This document shows, one piece after another, positions 45,727 through 56,132 of a stretch of 64,000 nt of DNA. The first letter of the stretch is position 1. Each line of letters begins with the position of its first letter. The position numbers and the translations under genes were made by a program. Below the pieces are notes generated by a model, which saw only the letters and a list, made by a program, of their open reading frames with translations, did not search any database and was not told the DNA's origin. The stretch is from Pseudomonas alcaligenes (GTDB lineage Bacteria; Pseudomonadota; Gammaproteobacteria; Pseudomonadales; Pseudomonadaceae), in the NCBI RefSeq assembly GCF_014490745.1, contig NZ_LZEU01000001.1:62001-126000 (forward strand), read 5' to 3'.

Positions 45727-46719
45727 TCAGTCCGCCAGTTCGCCGCACAGGTCGAGGGGCAGCAGGCGCTCCACCTCGGCCAGGGGCAGGCCGGCGCCGA
45801 GCAGGCTGAACAGCTTGCCCAGCGCCGCTTCGCGGCCCATGCCGGCGCCGCTGACCAGGCCGCAGCCGGCCAGGGCGCTGCCGGCGGCGTACACGCCGAA
45901 CTCGACATGGCCCTGCGGGCACTGGCTGATCGCCGCCAGCAGCACGCCACGGGCGCGGGCCTCGCGCAGGGCGGCGAGGATCTCCGGGTTGTCCGCGGGG
46001 CCGGTGCCGCTGCCGTAGCATTCCAGCAGCACGGCCTGCACGCCGCTGGCGAGCAGGGCGCGCAGCTGCTCGGCGGCCAGGCCGGGGAACAGCGGTTGCA
46101 CGGCCAGGCGTACCGGCTGGCGTGGCTGGCGGTAGTGCAGCGCCGCCGGCAGCGCGGCCAGACGCTGGCCGTGGCGCGGCCGCTGGTGGTCGGCGAAGGC
46201 GTCGAACGCCTCGCTCTTCAGCTTGCTGGCGCGGGCGCCGTGCAGCAGCTGGCCGTTGAAATACAGGTGCACGCCAGGCGCCACGCCGCGGGCGAGCAGG
46301 GCCAGGGCGCCGAACAGGTTGGCCCAGGCATCGCTGCCGGCCACCCCGGCCGGCTGCATCGAGCCGGTCAGCAGCAGCGGTACCGGCAGGCCCAGCAGCA
46401 GGAAGCTCAGCGCCGCCGCGCTGTAGGCCAGGGTGTCGGTGCCATGCAGCAGCAGCACGGCATCGCAGCCGTCCGCGTCCACGGCCTGGACGATGGCGTC
46501 GCGCATGGCCAGCCAGTGGGCCTGGGTCATGTTGGCGCTGTCCAGTGGCGGGCTCAGCTCGCGAAAGCGCCAGCTCGGTACCGGGCGCTCGGGGTGTGCC
46601 GCCTGTTCGGCGCGCAGACGGGCTTCGAAGCCGGAGGCCGGGGCCAGGCCGGACTCACTCATCTGCATGCCGATGGTGCCGCCGGTGTAGAGCACCAGCA
46701 GGTTCTGCGATGGGGTCAT
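45727..46719 (-). CDS. ansA: L-asparaginase, type I
   Basis: 330 residues without a signal peptide, so cytoplasmic. The two threonine active-site motifs are 'YTGGTIGMQM' (TGGTIG, 12-17) and 'LLHGTDTLAYS' (HGTDT, 92-96). 'LLTGSMQPAGVAGSDA' also matches the family. It converts asparagine to aspartate plus ammonia. It follows the AGCS symporter in one leftward unit (117-bp gap with a terminator-like hairpin), as in P. aeruginosa PA2252-PA2253, so the pair may serve uptake and breakdown of an amino acid. Confidence 0.92.
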   Translation of the reverse strand: MTPSQNLLVLYTGGTIGMQMSESGLAPASGFEARLRAEQAAHPERPVPSWRFRELSPPLDSANMTQAHWLAMRDAIVQAVDADGCDAVLLLHGTDTLAYSAAALSFLLLGLPVPLLLTGSMQPAGVAGSDAWANLFGALALLARGVAPGVHLYFNGQLLHGARASKLKSEAFDAFADHQRPRHGQRLAALPAALHYRQPRQPVRLAVQPLFPGLAAEQLRALLASGVQAVLLECYGSGTGPADNPEILAALREARARGVLLAAISQCPQGHVEFGVYAAGSALAGCGLVSGAGMGREAALGKLFSLLGAGLPLAEVERLLPLDLCGELAD

Positions 46720-46792
46720 GCGGATATCCGATCAGATAACGGCGGAGCGATTCTGCCCGAGTGTAACGGCGAACCGCCGGCCTTTGGGCAAG

Positions 46793-46816
46793 AAAAAGGG
46801 GGCTGTGCGCCCCCTT
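46793..46816 (-). terminator. Terminator-like hairpin after the AGCS symporter
   Basis: AAGGGGGC / GCCCCCTT stem with a left A-run, 20 bp past the symporter stop. It would partly or fully separate the symporter from ansA. Confidence 0.75.
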
Positions 46817-46835
46817 CTCTTGGTGCTGCCGAGAA

Positions 46836-48284
46836 TCAGCGCTGGTGCAGGCTGTGGGCCAGGGCCACGCGCTCGTCGGCGGCTGCCGGCTGCGGGTTGG
46901 CCGGCCAGGCGCCAGGATCCAGCTCGAGGTCGGCGAAGCCTTGCGGGTCGAACACCGGGGTCTTCACGCCGGCGGCGCGCTGGCGGTCGTAGTCGCGCAT
47001 CAGGCGCAGGCCGACTTTCAGCAGCATGGCCAGGGCGGCCAGGTTGACGAAGGCCAGGCAGGTCATGGTGATGTCGGCGAAGGCGAACACGGTGCCGAGG
47101 TTCTGCGCCGAACCCCACAGTATTAGCGCCAGCACCAGGCCGCGGTAGGTCAGCAGTACCGCGCGGCCACGGCCGAAGAGGAACTGCAGGCTGTTCTCGC
47201 CGAGGTAGTAGTTGTAGAGGATGCAGGTGAACACGAACAGGCTCAGCGCTACGCTGACGAAGATCCGCCCCCAGTCACCGACCACGGCGGCCAGCGAGTT
47301 CTGGGTCAGGACGATGCCGTCGCCTTCGAAGCCCGGGGTGTAGAAGCCCGACAGCAGGATCAGCAGGGCGGTGCAGGTGCAGATGACGAAGGTGTCGAGG
47401 AACACGCTGAACGCCTGTACCACGCCCTGCGCTACCGGATGGCGCACGGCGGCCACGGCGGCGACGTTCGGCGCACTGCCCAGGCCCGCTTCGTTGGCGA
47501 ACACGCCGCGCTTGACGCCCATCACGATGGCGCTGCCGAGCAGGCCGGCGAAGGCCGGTTCGAGGCCGAAGGCGCTCTTCACGATGGTCACCAGCATGCC
47601 CGGCACCAGTTCGATCTGGGTGGCGATCACGTACAGGGTGACGGCGATGTAGGCCAGGGTCTTGACCGGCACCAGCAGGTCGGAGACGGCGGCGATGCGC
47701 TTGATCCCGCCGAGGAACACCAGGCCCAGCAGCACGGCCAGGGCGATGCCGGTGTACTGCACCGGGAAGCCGAAGGCGTTCTCCAGCGAGTGGGTGACGG
47801 TGAACGATTGCAGGCCGTTGAAGGCGAAGCCGTAGGTGACCAGCAGCAGGGCGGCGAAGGTCAGCGCCATCCAGCGCAGCTTGAGACCGTGCTGGATGTA
47901 GTAGGCCGGGCCGCCGCGGTACAGGCCGTCGCCGTCAGCGCGCTTGTACAGCTGGGCCAGGGAGCACTCGAAGAAGCTGCTGGACATGCCGACCAGGGCG
48001 GTCACCCACATCCAGAACACCGCGCCCGGACCGCCCAGGGTCACGGCGATGCCGACCCCGGCGATGTTGCCGGCACCGACGCGGCCGGCGAGGCTGAGCA
48101 TCAGGGCCTGGAAGGAACTCAGCTGGCCGGCGCTGCCGCGGATGGATTCCTTGAACACGCTGAACATGTGGCCGAAATGGCGGAACTGGACGAAGCGCGA
48201 GCGCAGGGTGAAGTAGCTGCCCAAACCGACGATCAGCACGATCAGCAGTTTTCCGGACAGGAAATCGTTGAGCATTTCCAGCAT
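46836..48284 (-). CDS. Alanine/glycine:cation symporter (AGCS family)
   Basis: 482 residues from ATG 48284, about ten membrane helices. The family signature 'SLAGRVGAGNIAGVGIAVTLGGPGAVFWMW' is at about 63-92, with the later 'VFANEAGLGSAPNVAAVAAVRHPVAQG'. It imports alanine or glycine with sodium or protons. The mRNA leader holds AACAATAAGAA (48299-48309 on the other strand), a fit to the AAnAAnAA Hfq/Crc site. It is transcribed divergently from an XRE-type regulator. Confidence 0.93.
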   Translation of the reverse strand: MLEMLNDFLSGKLLIVLIVGLGSYFTLRSRFVQFRHFGHMFSVFKESIRGSAGQLSSFQALMLSLAGRVGAGNIAGVGIAVTLGGPGAVFWMWVTALVGMSSSFFECSLAQLYKRADGDGLYRGGPAYYIQHGLKLRWMALTFAALLLVTYGFAFNGLQSFTVTHSLENAFGFPVQYTGIALAVLLGLVFLGGIKRIAAVSDLLVPVKTLAYIAVTLYVIATQIELVPGMLVTIVKSAFGLEPAFAGLLGSAIVMGVKRGVFANEAGLGSAPNVAAVAAVRHPVAQGVVQAFSVFLDTFVICTCTALLILLSGFYTPGFEGDGIVLTQNSLAAVVGDWGRIFVSVALSLFVFTCILYNYYLGENSLQFLFGRGRAVLLTYRGLVLALILWGSAQNLGTVFAFADITMTCLAFVNLAALAMLLKVGLRLMRDYDRQRAAGVKTPVFDPQGFADLELDPGAWPANPQPAAADERVALAHSLHQR

Positions 48285-48450
48285 GGCGAGGACCTCGATT
48301 CTTATTGTTCGAGTGGATAAGTGCGGCACAGCAAAAGCCGTGGGGGCGCATGGTCGACCCGCTGCCCGGTGGGGGCAATTTCGCGGGTCGCGGCGAATTG
48401 ACGCGAGTTGATGCTATAGTGGCGTCACTTGCATCAGTCTGGTGGCCGCC

Positions 48451-49263
48451 ATGTCCGAGCACCTCGGTGACAATCTCAAGCTGCTGTGCAGCCACTACCG
48501 CTCGATCGCCGAGGTTTGCCGCAAGCTGGCGATCAATCGCGCCCAGTTCAACAAGTACCTCAGCGGGCAGAGCCGGCCGACGGCCTACAACCTCAAGCGC
48601 ATCTGCGATTTCTTCGGCGTCGAGGACTACGAGCTGGGCCAGCCGCCGGAGCAGTTCGCCCGCCTGATCGGCGCCCGTGGCGCCACGCCGGGCAAGGTTG
48701 CCGAAGGCGATCCGCTGCTGGAGCTGCTGCAGCCGCTGCGTGACAACGCCGGCAACCTCGGGCGCTATTGCGGCTATTACTTCGAATACTCCAACTGCAT
48801 GTCGGTGCCGGGCTACATCCTGCTGTCGCTGGTGCACCTGCGCGAGGAGCGCGGCACCTTCCTGTTCGAGCGCCAGGAACGCCAGGAGCGCAGCCGCGCC
48901 GGCGAGGCCGAGGACTGGGTGCGCTGCCGCTACCTGGGCGCGGCCTTCCAGCTGCAGGATCGGCTGTTCCTGATGGACTACGAGTCGCTGACCATCAACG
49001 AGATGAGTCAGACCATCCTGATCCCCAGCTTCAAGAGCCGCATCAGTCGTCTCAATGGCCTGAAGACCGGGGTATCCAGCGGCGACGGGCGCAACCCGGC
49101 CTGCACCCGGGTGGTGTGGGAGTTCCTCGGCACCGAGATCAACCGGGTCAACGCCTACCGGCAGATCATGCTGTACCGCCCGGACGACCCGCGCATCGAC
49201 CTCGACATTCGCCAGCGCCTGGCCGGGCCGCCGCTGTCCAACGGCCTGTTCGAGCTGGAATGA
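48451..49263 (+). CDS. XRE-type helix-turn-helix regulator with C-terminal sensor-like domain
   Basis: 270 residues from ATG 48451. The N-terminal helix-turn-helix (about 5-60) reads 'LLCSHYRSIAEVCRKLAINRAQFNKYLSGQSRPTAYNLKRICDFFGVEDYEL'. The C-terminal approximately 190 residues have no recognised domain, but they are conserved-looking, with 'YFEYSNCMSVPGYILLSL' and 'VWEFLGTEINRVNAYRQIML'. It is divergent from the AGCS symporter by 166 bp, so it may regulate that transporter. This is inference from position. Confidence 0.8.
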   Translation: MSEHLGDNLKLLCSHYRSIAEVCRKLAINRAQFNKYLSGQSRPTAYNLKRICDFFGVEDYELGQPPEQFARLIGARGATPGKVAEGDPLLELLQPLRDNAGNLGRYCGYYFEYSNCMSVPGYILLSLVHLREERGTFLFERQERQERSRAGEAEDWVRCRYLGAAFQLQDRLFLMDYESLTINEMSQTILIPSFKSRISRLNGLKTGVSSGDGRNPACTRVVWEFLGTEINRVNAYRQIMLYRPDDPRIDLDIRQRLAGPPLSNGLFELE

Positions 49264-49268
49264 CGGGC

Positions 49269-49296
49269 AAAAAAAGACCCGCCGAGAGGGCGGGTC
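49269..49296 (-). terminator. Hairpin terminator between the XRE gene and aspA
   Basis: GACCCGCC-GAGAG-GGCGGGTC with seven A residues on its left, so it is oriented to stop leftward transcripts. It lies 13 bp past the XRE stop. Confidence 0.65.
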
Positions 49297-49376
49297 AGAA
49301 GGGAAGACGTCTGGCCTGGTGAGCCTCAGACGTTTCGTTATCGCCTCGGGTGGTGGAGCCAGCCCGGGGTGAGCGA

Positions 49377-49402
49377 TAAAACGGGATGGCCGAGGCCATC
49401 CC
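49377..49402 (-). terminator. Terminator of aspA
   Basis: GGGATGGCC-GA-GGCCATCCC with AAAA on the left (U-run on the minus strand), about 40 bp past the aspA stop. Confidence 0.75.
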
Positions 49403-49440
49403 TAAAAGAGGCGTGGGGGTGCCTCTCGGTCGATGAAGGG

Positions 49441-50865
<1,425 letters not shown>

Positions 50866-51101
50866 GATGAGATTCATCTCTGATGGATACGGCGATTGCC
50901 GCGATGCCCAATAGAATGGGGCTTAACCCGTTTGTCGGCTAATGCTGTTAGAGGCTATGGTATGCACAAACGGCATAATGTCGCAGTGACCCAGCAGAAA
51001 TGTCGCGCGTGCATAATATCGAACGCTTGTTGGGGTGCTGTTCCCCTTAGGCACACCTCTCCTAACGCAGCCAAGTCGCTGAAAGCCAAGCCGAGGAAGC
51101 A

Positions 51102-52010
51102 ATGAACCTGGAAACCAAGTGGCTGGAAGACTTCGTCAGCCTGGCCGCCACCCGCAGCTTTTCCCAGGCGGCGGAAAAGCGCTTCGTCACCCAGCCGGCC
51201 TTCAGCCGGCGCATCCGCAGCCTGGAGGCGGCGCTGGGCCTGACCCTGGTCAACCGCTCGCGCACGCCGGTGGAGCTGACCGAGTCCGGCCAGCTGTTCC
51301 TGGTCACTGCGCGCAACATGGTCGAGCAGCTCGGCGAGGTGGTGCGTCACCTGCACAATGTCGAAGGCCAGCAGGGCGAGGTGCTGCAGATCGCCGCCGC
51401 GCACTCGCTGACCCTCGGTTTCTTCCCGGAATGGATCGCCCGCCTGCGCCGCGAGGGCCTGCCGCTGAATACCCGGTTGGTGGCGAGCAACGTCGGCGAG
51501 GCGATCCACGCCCTGCGCGAAGGTGCCTGCGACCTGATCCTCGCCTACTACGACCCGGACGCCGCGCTGCAGCTGGCGCCGGAGATCTTCCCCTCGCTGC
51601 ACCTGGGCGCCACCTCGATGCTGCCGGTATGTGCGGTGGGCGACGACGGTGTGCCGCTGTTCGACCTCGACAGCGGGCAGAGCGTGCCGCTGCTGGCCTA
51701 CAGCGCCGGCGCCTTCCTCGGTCGCTCGGTCAACCAGCTGCTACGCCAGCGCGCCCTGCGCTCCAGCACGGTGTACGAGACGGCGATGGCCGACAGTCTG
51801 AAGAGCATGGCCATGCAGGGCCTCGGTGTGGCCTGGGTGCCGCGCCTATCGGTCACCGCCGAACTGGCCCGCGGCGAGCTGGCCATCTGTGGCAGCGAAC
51901 ACTGGCAGGTGCCGCTGGAGATCCGCCTGTACCGCTGCGTGCTGTCGCGCAAGGCGGCGATCCGCCTGCTCTGGCGCAAGCTGGAAGGCGGTCTGGGGCA
52001 GGGCGCGTGA
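51102..52010 (+). CDS. LysR-family regulator beside aspA
   Basis: 302 residues. The N-terminal helix-turn-helix reads 'WLEDFVSLAATRSFSQAAEKRFVTQPAFSRRIRSLEAALGLTLVNR'. The LysR substrate-binding domain covers about 90-295. It is divergent from aspA with a 236-bp gap and is therefore a likely regulator of aspartase, but no specific operator could be assigned. Downstream it runs to the purE leader. Confidence 0.88.
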   Translation: MNLETKWLEDFVSLAATRSFSQAAEKRFVTQPAFSRRIRSLEAALGLTLVNRSRTPVELTESGQLFLVTARNMVEQLGEVVRHLHNVEGQQGEVLQIAAAHSLTLGFFPEWIARLRREGLPLNTRLVASNVGEAIHALREGACDLILAYYDPDAALQLAPEIFPSLHLGATSMLPVCAVGDDGVPLFDLDSGQSVPLLAYSAGAFLGRSVNQLLRQRALRSSTVYETAMADSLKSMAMQGLGVAWVPRLSVTAELARGELAICGSEHWQVPLEIRLYRCVLSRKAAIRLLWRKLEGGLGQGA

Positions 52011-52061
52011 CCGCCAGCTGACAAATGGTCACGGCGGGGGCGCGACGTCCGCCGCTTTCCG

Positions 52062-52134
52062 GTATACTGCGCCGCCTCCAGGCCCCATGCGGCCTGGCCC
52101 GCACATAACAAGCCACGCCGAATGCGTGGCTTGT
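52062..52134 (+). promoter_or_regulatory. purEK promoter and leader stem-loop
   Basis: A good -10 element (TATACT, about 52062-52067) is followed by a perfect 11-bp stem, ACAAGCCACGC / GCGTGGCTTGT (52108-52134), with a T-rich stretch after it (TTGGTTTTTG). The hairpin lies about 45 bp before the purE ATG, so it could be a leader attenuator or, if transcription comes from the LysR gene, a terminator. Confidence 0.5.
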
Positions 52135-52178
52135 TGGTTTTTGTCGCGCCGCAAGGCGCCCGAGCTAGAGGCAAAACG

Positions 52179-52667
52179 ATGAGCGCACTGGTTGGCGTGA
52201 TCATGGGCTCCAAGTCCGATTGGAGCACCCTCAGTCACACCGCAGAGATGCTGGAAAAGCTGGGCATCCCCTATGAAGTGCAGGTGGTGTCGGCCCATCG
52301 CACTCCCGATCTGCTGTTCCAGTACGCCGAGCAGGCCGACGGTCGTGGCATCCAGGTGATCATCGCCGGTGCCGGCGGCGCCGCCCATCTGCCGGGCATG
52401 TGCGCGGCCAAGACCCACCTGCCGGTGCTGGGTGTGCCGGTGCAGTCGGCCGTGCTGTCGGGCGTCGACTCGCTGCTGTCGATCGTGCAGATGCCGGCCG
52501 GCATTCCGGTCGCCACCCTGGCCATCGGCAAGGCCGGTGCGGTCAACGCTGCCCTGCTGGCGGCCAGCATCCTCGGCCACCAGCACCCGCAATTCCATGA
52601 GCGTCTGAAGCAGTTCCGCGACGAGCAGACCCAGACCGTGCTGGACAACCCGGATCCGCGTTCCTGA
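52179..52667 (+). CDS. purE: N5-CAIR mutase PurE
   Basis: 162 residues, class I PurE. 'VIMGSKSDW' (7-15) is at the N terminus, 'SAHRTPD' holds the catalytic His, and '[17 protein letters not shown]' and '[22 protein letters not shown]' follow the family. It acts with PurK at the carboxylation step of purine synthesis. purK starts 14 bp downstream. Confidence 0.96.
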   Translation: MSALVGVIMGSKSDWSTLSHTAEMLEKLGIPYEVQVVSAHRTPDLLFQYAEQADGRGIQVIIAGAGGAAHLPGMCAAKTHLPVLGVPVQSAVLSGVDSLLSIVQMPAGIPVATLAIGKAGAVNAALLAASILGHQHPQFHERLKQFRDEQTQTVLDNPDPRS

Positions 52668-52681
52668 GCGAGGCCCAACAG

Positions 52682-53764
52682 ATGAAGATCGGCGTAATCG
52701 GTGGCGGCCAGCTGGGCCGCATGATGGCTCTGGCGGGCACCCCGCTGGGCATGAGCTTCGCCTTCCTCGACCCGGCGCCGGATGCCTGCGCCCAGGCCCT
52801 CGGCGAGCATATCCGCGCCGACTACGGCGACCAGGAGCACCTGCGCCAGCTGGCCGACCAGGTCGACCTGGTGACCTTCGAGTTCGAGAGCGTGCCGGCC
52901 GAGACCGTGGCCTTCCTCTCCCAGTTCGTGCCGGTGTACCCGAGCGCCGAGGCCTTGCGCATCGCCCGTGACCGCTGGTTCGAGAAGTCGATGTTCAAGG
53001 ATCTCGGCATCCCCACCCCGGAATTCGCCGATATCCAGTCGCAGGCCGACCTGGATGCCGCGGTAGCCGCCATCGGCCTGCCGGCAGTGCTGAAGACCCG
53101 CACCCTGGGCTACGACGGCAAGGGCCAGAAAGTCCTGCGCAAGGCGGAAGACGTGGTCGGTGCCTTTGCCGAGCTGGGCAGCGTGCCGTGCATCCTCGAA
53201 GGCTTCGTGCCGTTCACCGGCGAAGTGTCGCTGGTGGCCGTACGTGCCCGTGACGGCGAGACGCGCTTCTACCCGCTGGTGCACAACCGTCACGACAGCG
53301 GCGTGCTGGCCCTGTCCATCGCCAGCACCGCGCACCCACTGCAGGCGCTGGCCGAGGATTACGTCGGCCGTGTGCTGACCAAGCTGGATTACGTCGGCGT
53401 GCTGGCCTTCGAGTTCTTCGAAGTCGACGGTGGCCTCAAGGCCAACGAGATCGCCCCGCGGGTGCACAACTCCGGGCACTGGACCATCGAAGGCGCCGAG
53501 TGCAGCCAGTTCGAGAACCACTTGCGCGCCGTTGCCGGCCTGCCGCTGGGCTCCACCGCCAAGGTGGGCGAGAGCGCCATGCTCAACTTCCTCGGCAGCG
53601 TGCCGGAGGTGAGCAAGGTCGCGGCCATCGCCGACTGCCACCTGCACCACTACGGCAAGGCCTTCAAGGCCGGGCGCAAGGTCGGTCATGCCACCCTGCG
53701 CAGCAAGGACATGGCAACCCTCAAGGCGCGCATCGCCGAGGTCGAGGCGCTGATCCAGGGTTGA
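52682..53764 (+). CDS. purK: N5-carboxyaminoimidazole ribonucleotide synthetase PurK
   Basis: 360 residues of the ATP-grasp fold. The N-terminal 'IGVIGGGQLGRMMALAG' and 'VTFEFESVP', the ATP-grasp 'LKTRTLGYDGKGQKVL' and 'ANEIAPRVHNSGHWTIEGA' are standard. It makes N5-CAIR for PurE. The operon ends at the hairpin 53789-53818. Confidence 0.96.
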   Translation: MKIGVIGGGQLGRMMALAGTPLGMSFAFLDPAPDACAQALGEHIRADYGDQEHLRQLADQVDLVTFEFESVPAETVAFLSQFVPVYPSAEALRIARDRWFEKSMFKDLGIPTPEFADIQSQADLDAAVAAIGLPAVLKTRTLGYDGKGQKVLRKAEDVVGAFAELGSVPCILEGFVPFTGEVSLVAVRARDGETRFYPLVHNRHDSGVLALSIASTAHPLQALAEDYVGRVLTKLDYVGVLAFEFFEVDGGLKANEIAPRVHNSGHWTIEGAECSQFENHLRAVAGLPLGSTAKVGESAMLNFLGSVPEVSKVAAIADCHLHHYGKAFKAGRKVGHATLRSKDMATLKARIAEVEALIQG

Positions 53765-53788
53765 ACCCTGCCGCTGTGCTCCGGTCAC

Positions 53789-53822
53789 AACAAGGCGTGC
53801 CTCGCGGCGCGCCTTGTTCGTT
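53789..53822 (+). terminator. Terminator of purEK
   Basis: AACAAGGCGTGC / GCGCGCCTTGTT, 12-bp arms with one wobble pair, followed by CGTTT, 24 bp after the purK stop. Confidence 0.8.
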
Positions 53823-53847
53823 TCAGGCCTCTCAAAAGGAGCACACC

Positions 53848-54093
53848 ATGAGCATTATCGGCACTATTCTGATCGGCCTGATCGTAGGCCTGGTGGCCCG
53901 CTTCCTCAAACCCGGCGATGACAGCATGGGCTGGATCATGACCATCCTGCTCGGTATCGGTGGCTCGCTGGCGGCCACCTACGGCGGCCAGGCGCTGGGC
54001 ATCTATGCGGCGGGGCAGGCGGCCGGCTTTATCGGCGCGGTGGTCGGCGCCATCGTCCTGCTGCTGCTCTACGGCGTGCTGAAAAAGAGCTGA
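53848..54093 (+). CDS. GlsB/YeaQ/YmgE family stress-response membrane protein
   Basis: 81 residues, AAAAGGAG ribosome site. There are three hydrophobic segments with the family's 'IIGLIVGLVARFLKPGDDSMGWIMTILLGIGGSLAATY' and a C-terminal hydrophobic run 'IGAVVGAIVLLLLYGVL'. Members of this transglycosylase-associated family are small inner-membrane proteins often induced under acid or general stress. It is a single gene between purK and the DUF3299 gene. Confidence 0.9.
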   Translation: MSIIGTILIGLIVGLVARFLKPGDDSMGWIMTILLGIGGSLAATYGGQALGIYAAGQAAGFIGAVVGAIVLLLLYGVLKKS

Positions 54094-54157
54094 GGCGGCT
54101 GGGAACCGGCCCGCGGCAGGGTTAGTCTTAGCCGCTTTGCCGAGCCGAGACCCGCGT

Positions 54158-54691
54158 ATGCGCCGCCTTCTTCTGACCCTGCTGTTGCTGCCGCTGCTGG
54201 CCCATGCCGAACTGCCCGAAACCGACTGGCTGGAGCTGATGCCGGCCGAAGACCAGCAGGCCCTGGAGGCCATGCCGGAGATCAGCCACGACACGCCCGA
54301 AGCGGATGGCACCTTCGGCAGCCAGGGCGGGCTGAAGCAGCAGGACAAGGACATGCCGGCAGTGATGTATTCGGCCAAGACCGTGGCCGCGCTGAACGGC
54401 AAGGCGATCCGCCTGGGTGGCTACCCGGTGCCGCTGGAGAGTGACGCCAAGGGCCGCAGCACCCTGTTCTTCCTGGTGCCCTATCCGGGCGCCTGCATCC
54501 ATGTGCCACCGCCGCCACCGAACCAGATCGTGCTGGTGCGCTATCCCCAGGGCATCGCCCTCGACGACATCTATGCGCCGCTGTGGGTCGAGGGGCCGCT
54601 GCACATCGAGACGGTCAGCAACGACCTTGCCGATGCCGCCTATGCCCTCGATGCCAGCCTGGTGCGGGTGGTGACCGACGACGATCTATAG
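54158..54691 (+). CDS. DUF3299 exported protein
   Basis: 177 residues from ATG 54158. The signal peptide is 'MRRLLLTLLLLPLLAHA'. The mature part contains the DUF3299 pattern: 'ELMPAEDQQALEAMP', 'VRLGGYPVPLE'-like 'IRLGGYPVPLESDA', then 'FFLVPYPGACIHVPPPPPNQIVLV'. The family is found next to ABC-type or lipoprotein export genes in some bacteria. Here it stands alone. The function is unknown. Confidence 0.85.
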   Translation: MRRLLLTLLLLPLLAHAELPETDWLELMPAEDQQALEAMPEISHDTPEADGTFGSQGGLKQQDKDMPAVMYSAKTVAALNGKAIRLGGYPVPLESDAKGRSTLFFLVPYPGACIHVPPPPPNQIVLVRYPQGIALDDIYAPLWVEGPLHIETVSNDLADAAYALDASLVRVVTDDDL

Positions 54692-54707
54692 GGGTTACCG
54701 CGGGTAG

Positions 54708-54727
54708 CGCGGGTTTTCCCGCCCTAC
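54708..54727. repeat. Half copy of dispersed repeat family 1
   Basis: CGCGGGTTTTCCCGCCCTAC, close to the right arm of copies A and B, in the gap between convergent genes. Confidence 0.6.
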
Positions 54728-55623
54728 GCCGGCTCGCTCCACAGGCTCAGGCCAAGGCTGTGGCTGGCGCCCGGTGCCAGCTCCAGGCAGTCGTCCCAGA
54801 CATTCGCCGTCTCGATGCACAGCATGCGTTGCCAGGCGTCGTCGGCGAACTGCGACAGGCGCTTGGCCTTGTCGATCCACGGATTCCACAGCACTGCCGA
54901 GCGCGACTGGCTGGCCTGCAGGTGGATGCGGCGGCGCCAGCCGGCGTCGAACAGGCTCAGCTGCGGCGGTACGTCGAGGTAGATGCGGTCGGTCTCGCCG
55001 GCGAAGCTCAGCTCGCCCTGCTGGCGGCGTTCCTGCCAGCCGTCCAGGGTCTCGATGTAGCGGCAGCCGTCGAGGCCGGCGACGCTGACCTGACGGATGT
55101 CGCTGACGCCGAGGTAGGTGTGCAGCGCCTGGCTCAGGGCCAGCGGCTGGTCGCCATGGTTGCGGCTGCTCAGTTCCAGGTGCAGACGCTGGTCGAGGCG
55201 GATGCGCAGCTCCAGGCTGGCTGCCTGGGCCCAGTCGGCCAGCGGCTGCTGGCGGCTGTCGAAGGCGAAGCGCAGCTCCACCGCGTCGTCCTGGCTGTCG
55301 ATGCCCAGCAGCTGCCAGTCGAGTCCGCGCACCCCGCCATGGGCTGCCGCCTGGGCCGGATTGGCGTGCTGCGCCTGCAGCGCCGCCGGGTTGCGCTGCA
55401 GGTCGCCGAACCACGGCCAGCACACCGGTACGCCACCGCGTACCGACTGGCCGCGGCGGTAGGCGGCCTCTTCGCTGAGCCAGATCAGTGGCGGCTGTTC
55501 GCCCTGCTGGAAGCGCAGCACCTGGGCGCCCTGTTGCGCCACCAGCAGCTCGCTGCGGCCCTGGCGTACGCGCCAGCAGACCAGCTCGTCGAGCTCCACC
55601 CGTTCAACCTGTGCCTGGCTCAT
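54724..55623 (-). CDS. D-hexose-6-phosphate mutarotase (YeaD-like)
   Basis: 299 residues from ATG 55623. The aldose-1-epimerase fold is indicated by 'EAAYRRGQSVRGGVPVCWPWFGD', 'AHGGVRGLDW', 'SQALHTYLGVSD' and 'VLWNPWIDKAKRLSQFADDAWQRMLCIETANV'. It interconverts anomers of glucose-6-phosphate-type sugars and so supports the zwf branch, though it is not adjacent to it. A half repeat overlaps its last codons. Confidence 0.9.
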   Translation of the reverse strand: MSQAQVERVELDELVCWRVRQGRSELLVAQQGAQVLRFQQGEQPPLIWLSEEAAYRRGQSVRGGVPVCWPWFGDLQRNPAALQAQHANPAQAAAHGGVRGLDWQLLGIDSQDDAVELRFAFDSRQQPLADWAQAASLELRIRLDQRLHLELSSRNHGDQPLALSQALHTYLGVSDIRQVSVAGLDGCRYIETLDGWQERRQQGELSFAGETDRIYLDVPPQLSLFDAGWRRRIHLQASQSRSAVLWNPWIDKAKRLSQFADDAWQRMLCIETANVWDDCLELAPGASHSLGLSLWSEPA

Positions 55624-55727
55624 GTGCCTGTTCTCCAAAGGGACTGCCTGCATTTGACCGCAGTGGCGGGCAAAGGCCAAGCGCGCAGAAAAACGCCGAC
55701 TTGAAGTCGGCGTTGTCTATTCCGGGC

Positions 55728-56132
55728 TTATCCGCGTCGTGGCGGAACGGGGCGGGTGCGCCCGCTGCCGTCGATGGCGACGAACACGAACACCGCTTCG
55801 GTGACCTTGCGCCACTCGCTGGACAGCGGATCGTCGCTCCATACCTCGACCAGCATCTGGATCGAGCTGCGCCCGACCTCCAGAGCCTGGGTGTAGAAGG
55901 ACAGCTGGGCGCCCACCGCTACCGGAACCAGGAAGGCCATGCGGTCGATGGCCACGGTGGCAACACGCCCGCCGGCCACCTTGCTGGCCATGGCGGTGCC
56001 GGCCAGATCCATCTGCGACACCAGCCAGCCGCCGTAGATATCGCCGAAACCGTTGGTTTCGCGCGGCAAGGCGGTGATCTGCAAGGCCAGATCGCCCTGA
56101 GGGATGGGGTCTTCCTGTTCGAGTTCGATCAT
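55728..56132 (-). CDS. Acyl-CoA thioesterase, hotdog fold (YciA-like)
   Basis: 134 residues from ATG 56132. Hotdog-domain features: 'NGFGDIYGGWLVSQMDLAGTAMASKVAGGRVATVAIDRMAFLVPVAVGAQLSFYTQ', with Asn and Asp at catalytic positions, then 'VEVWSDD' and 'AVFVFVAIDGSGRTRPVP'. It hydrolyses acyl-CoA with broad specificity, as known for YciA proteins. It is a single gene. Confidence 0.9.
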   Translation of the reverse strand: MIELEQEDPIPQGDLALQITALPRETNGFGDIYGGWLVSQMDLAGTAMASKVAGGRVATVAIDRMAFLVPVAVGAQLSFYTQALEVGRSSIQMLVEVWSDDPLSSEWRKVTEAVFVFVAIDGSGRTRPVPPRRG

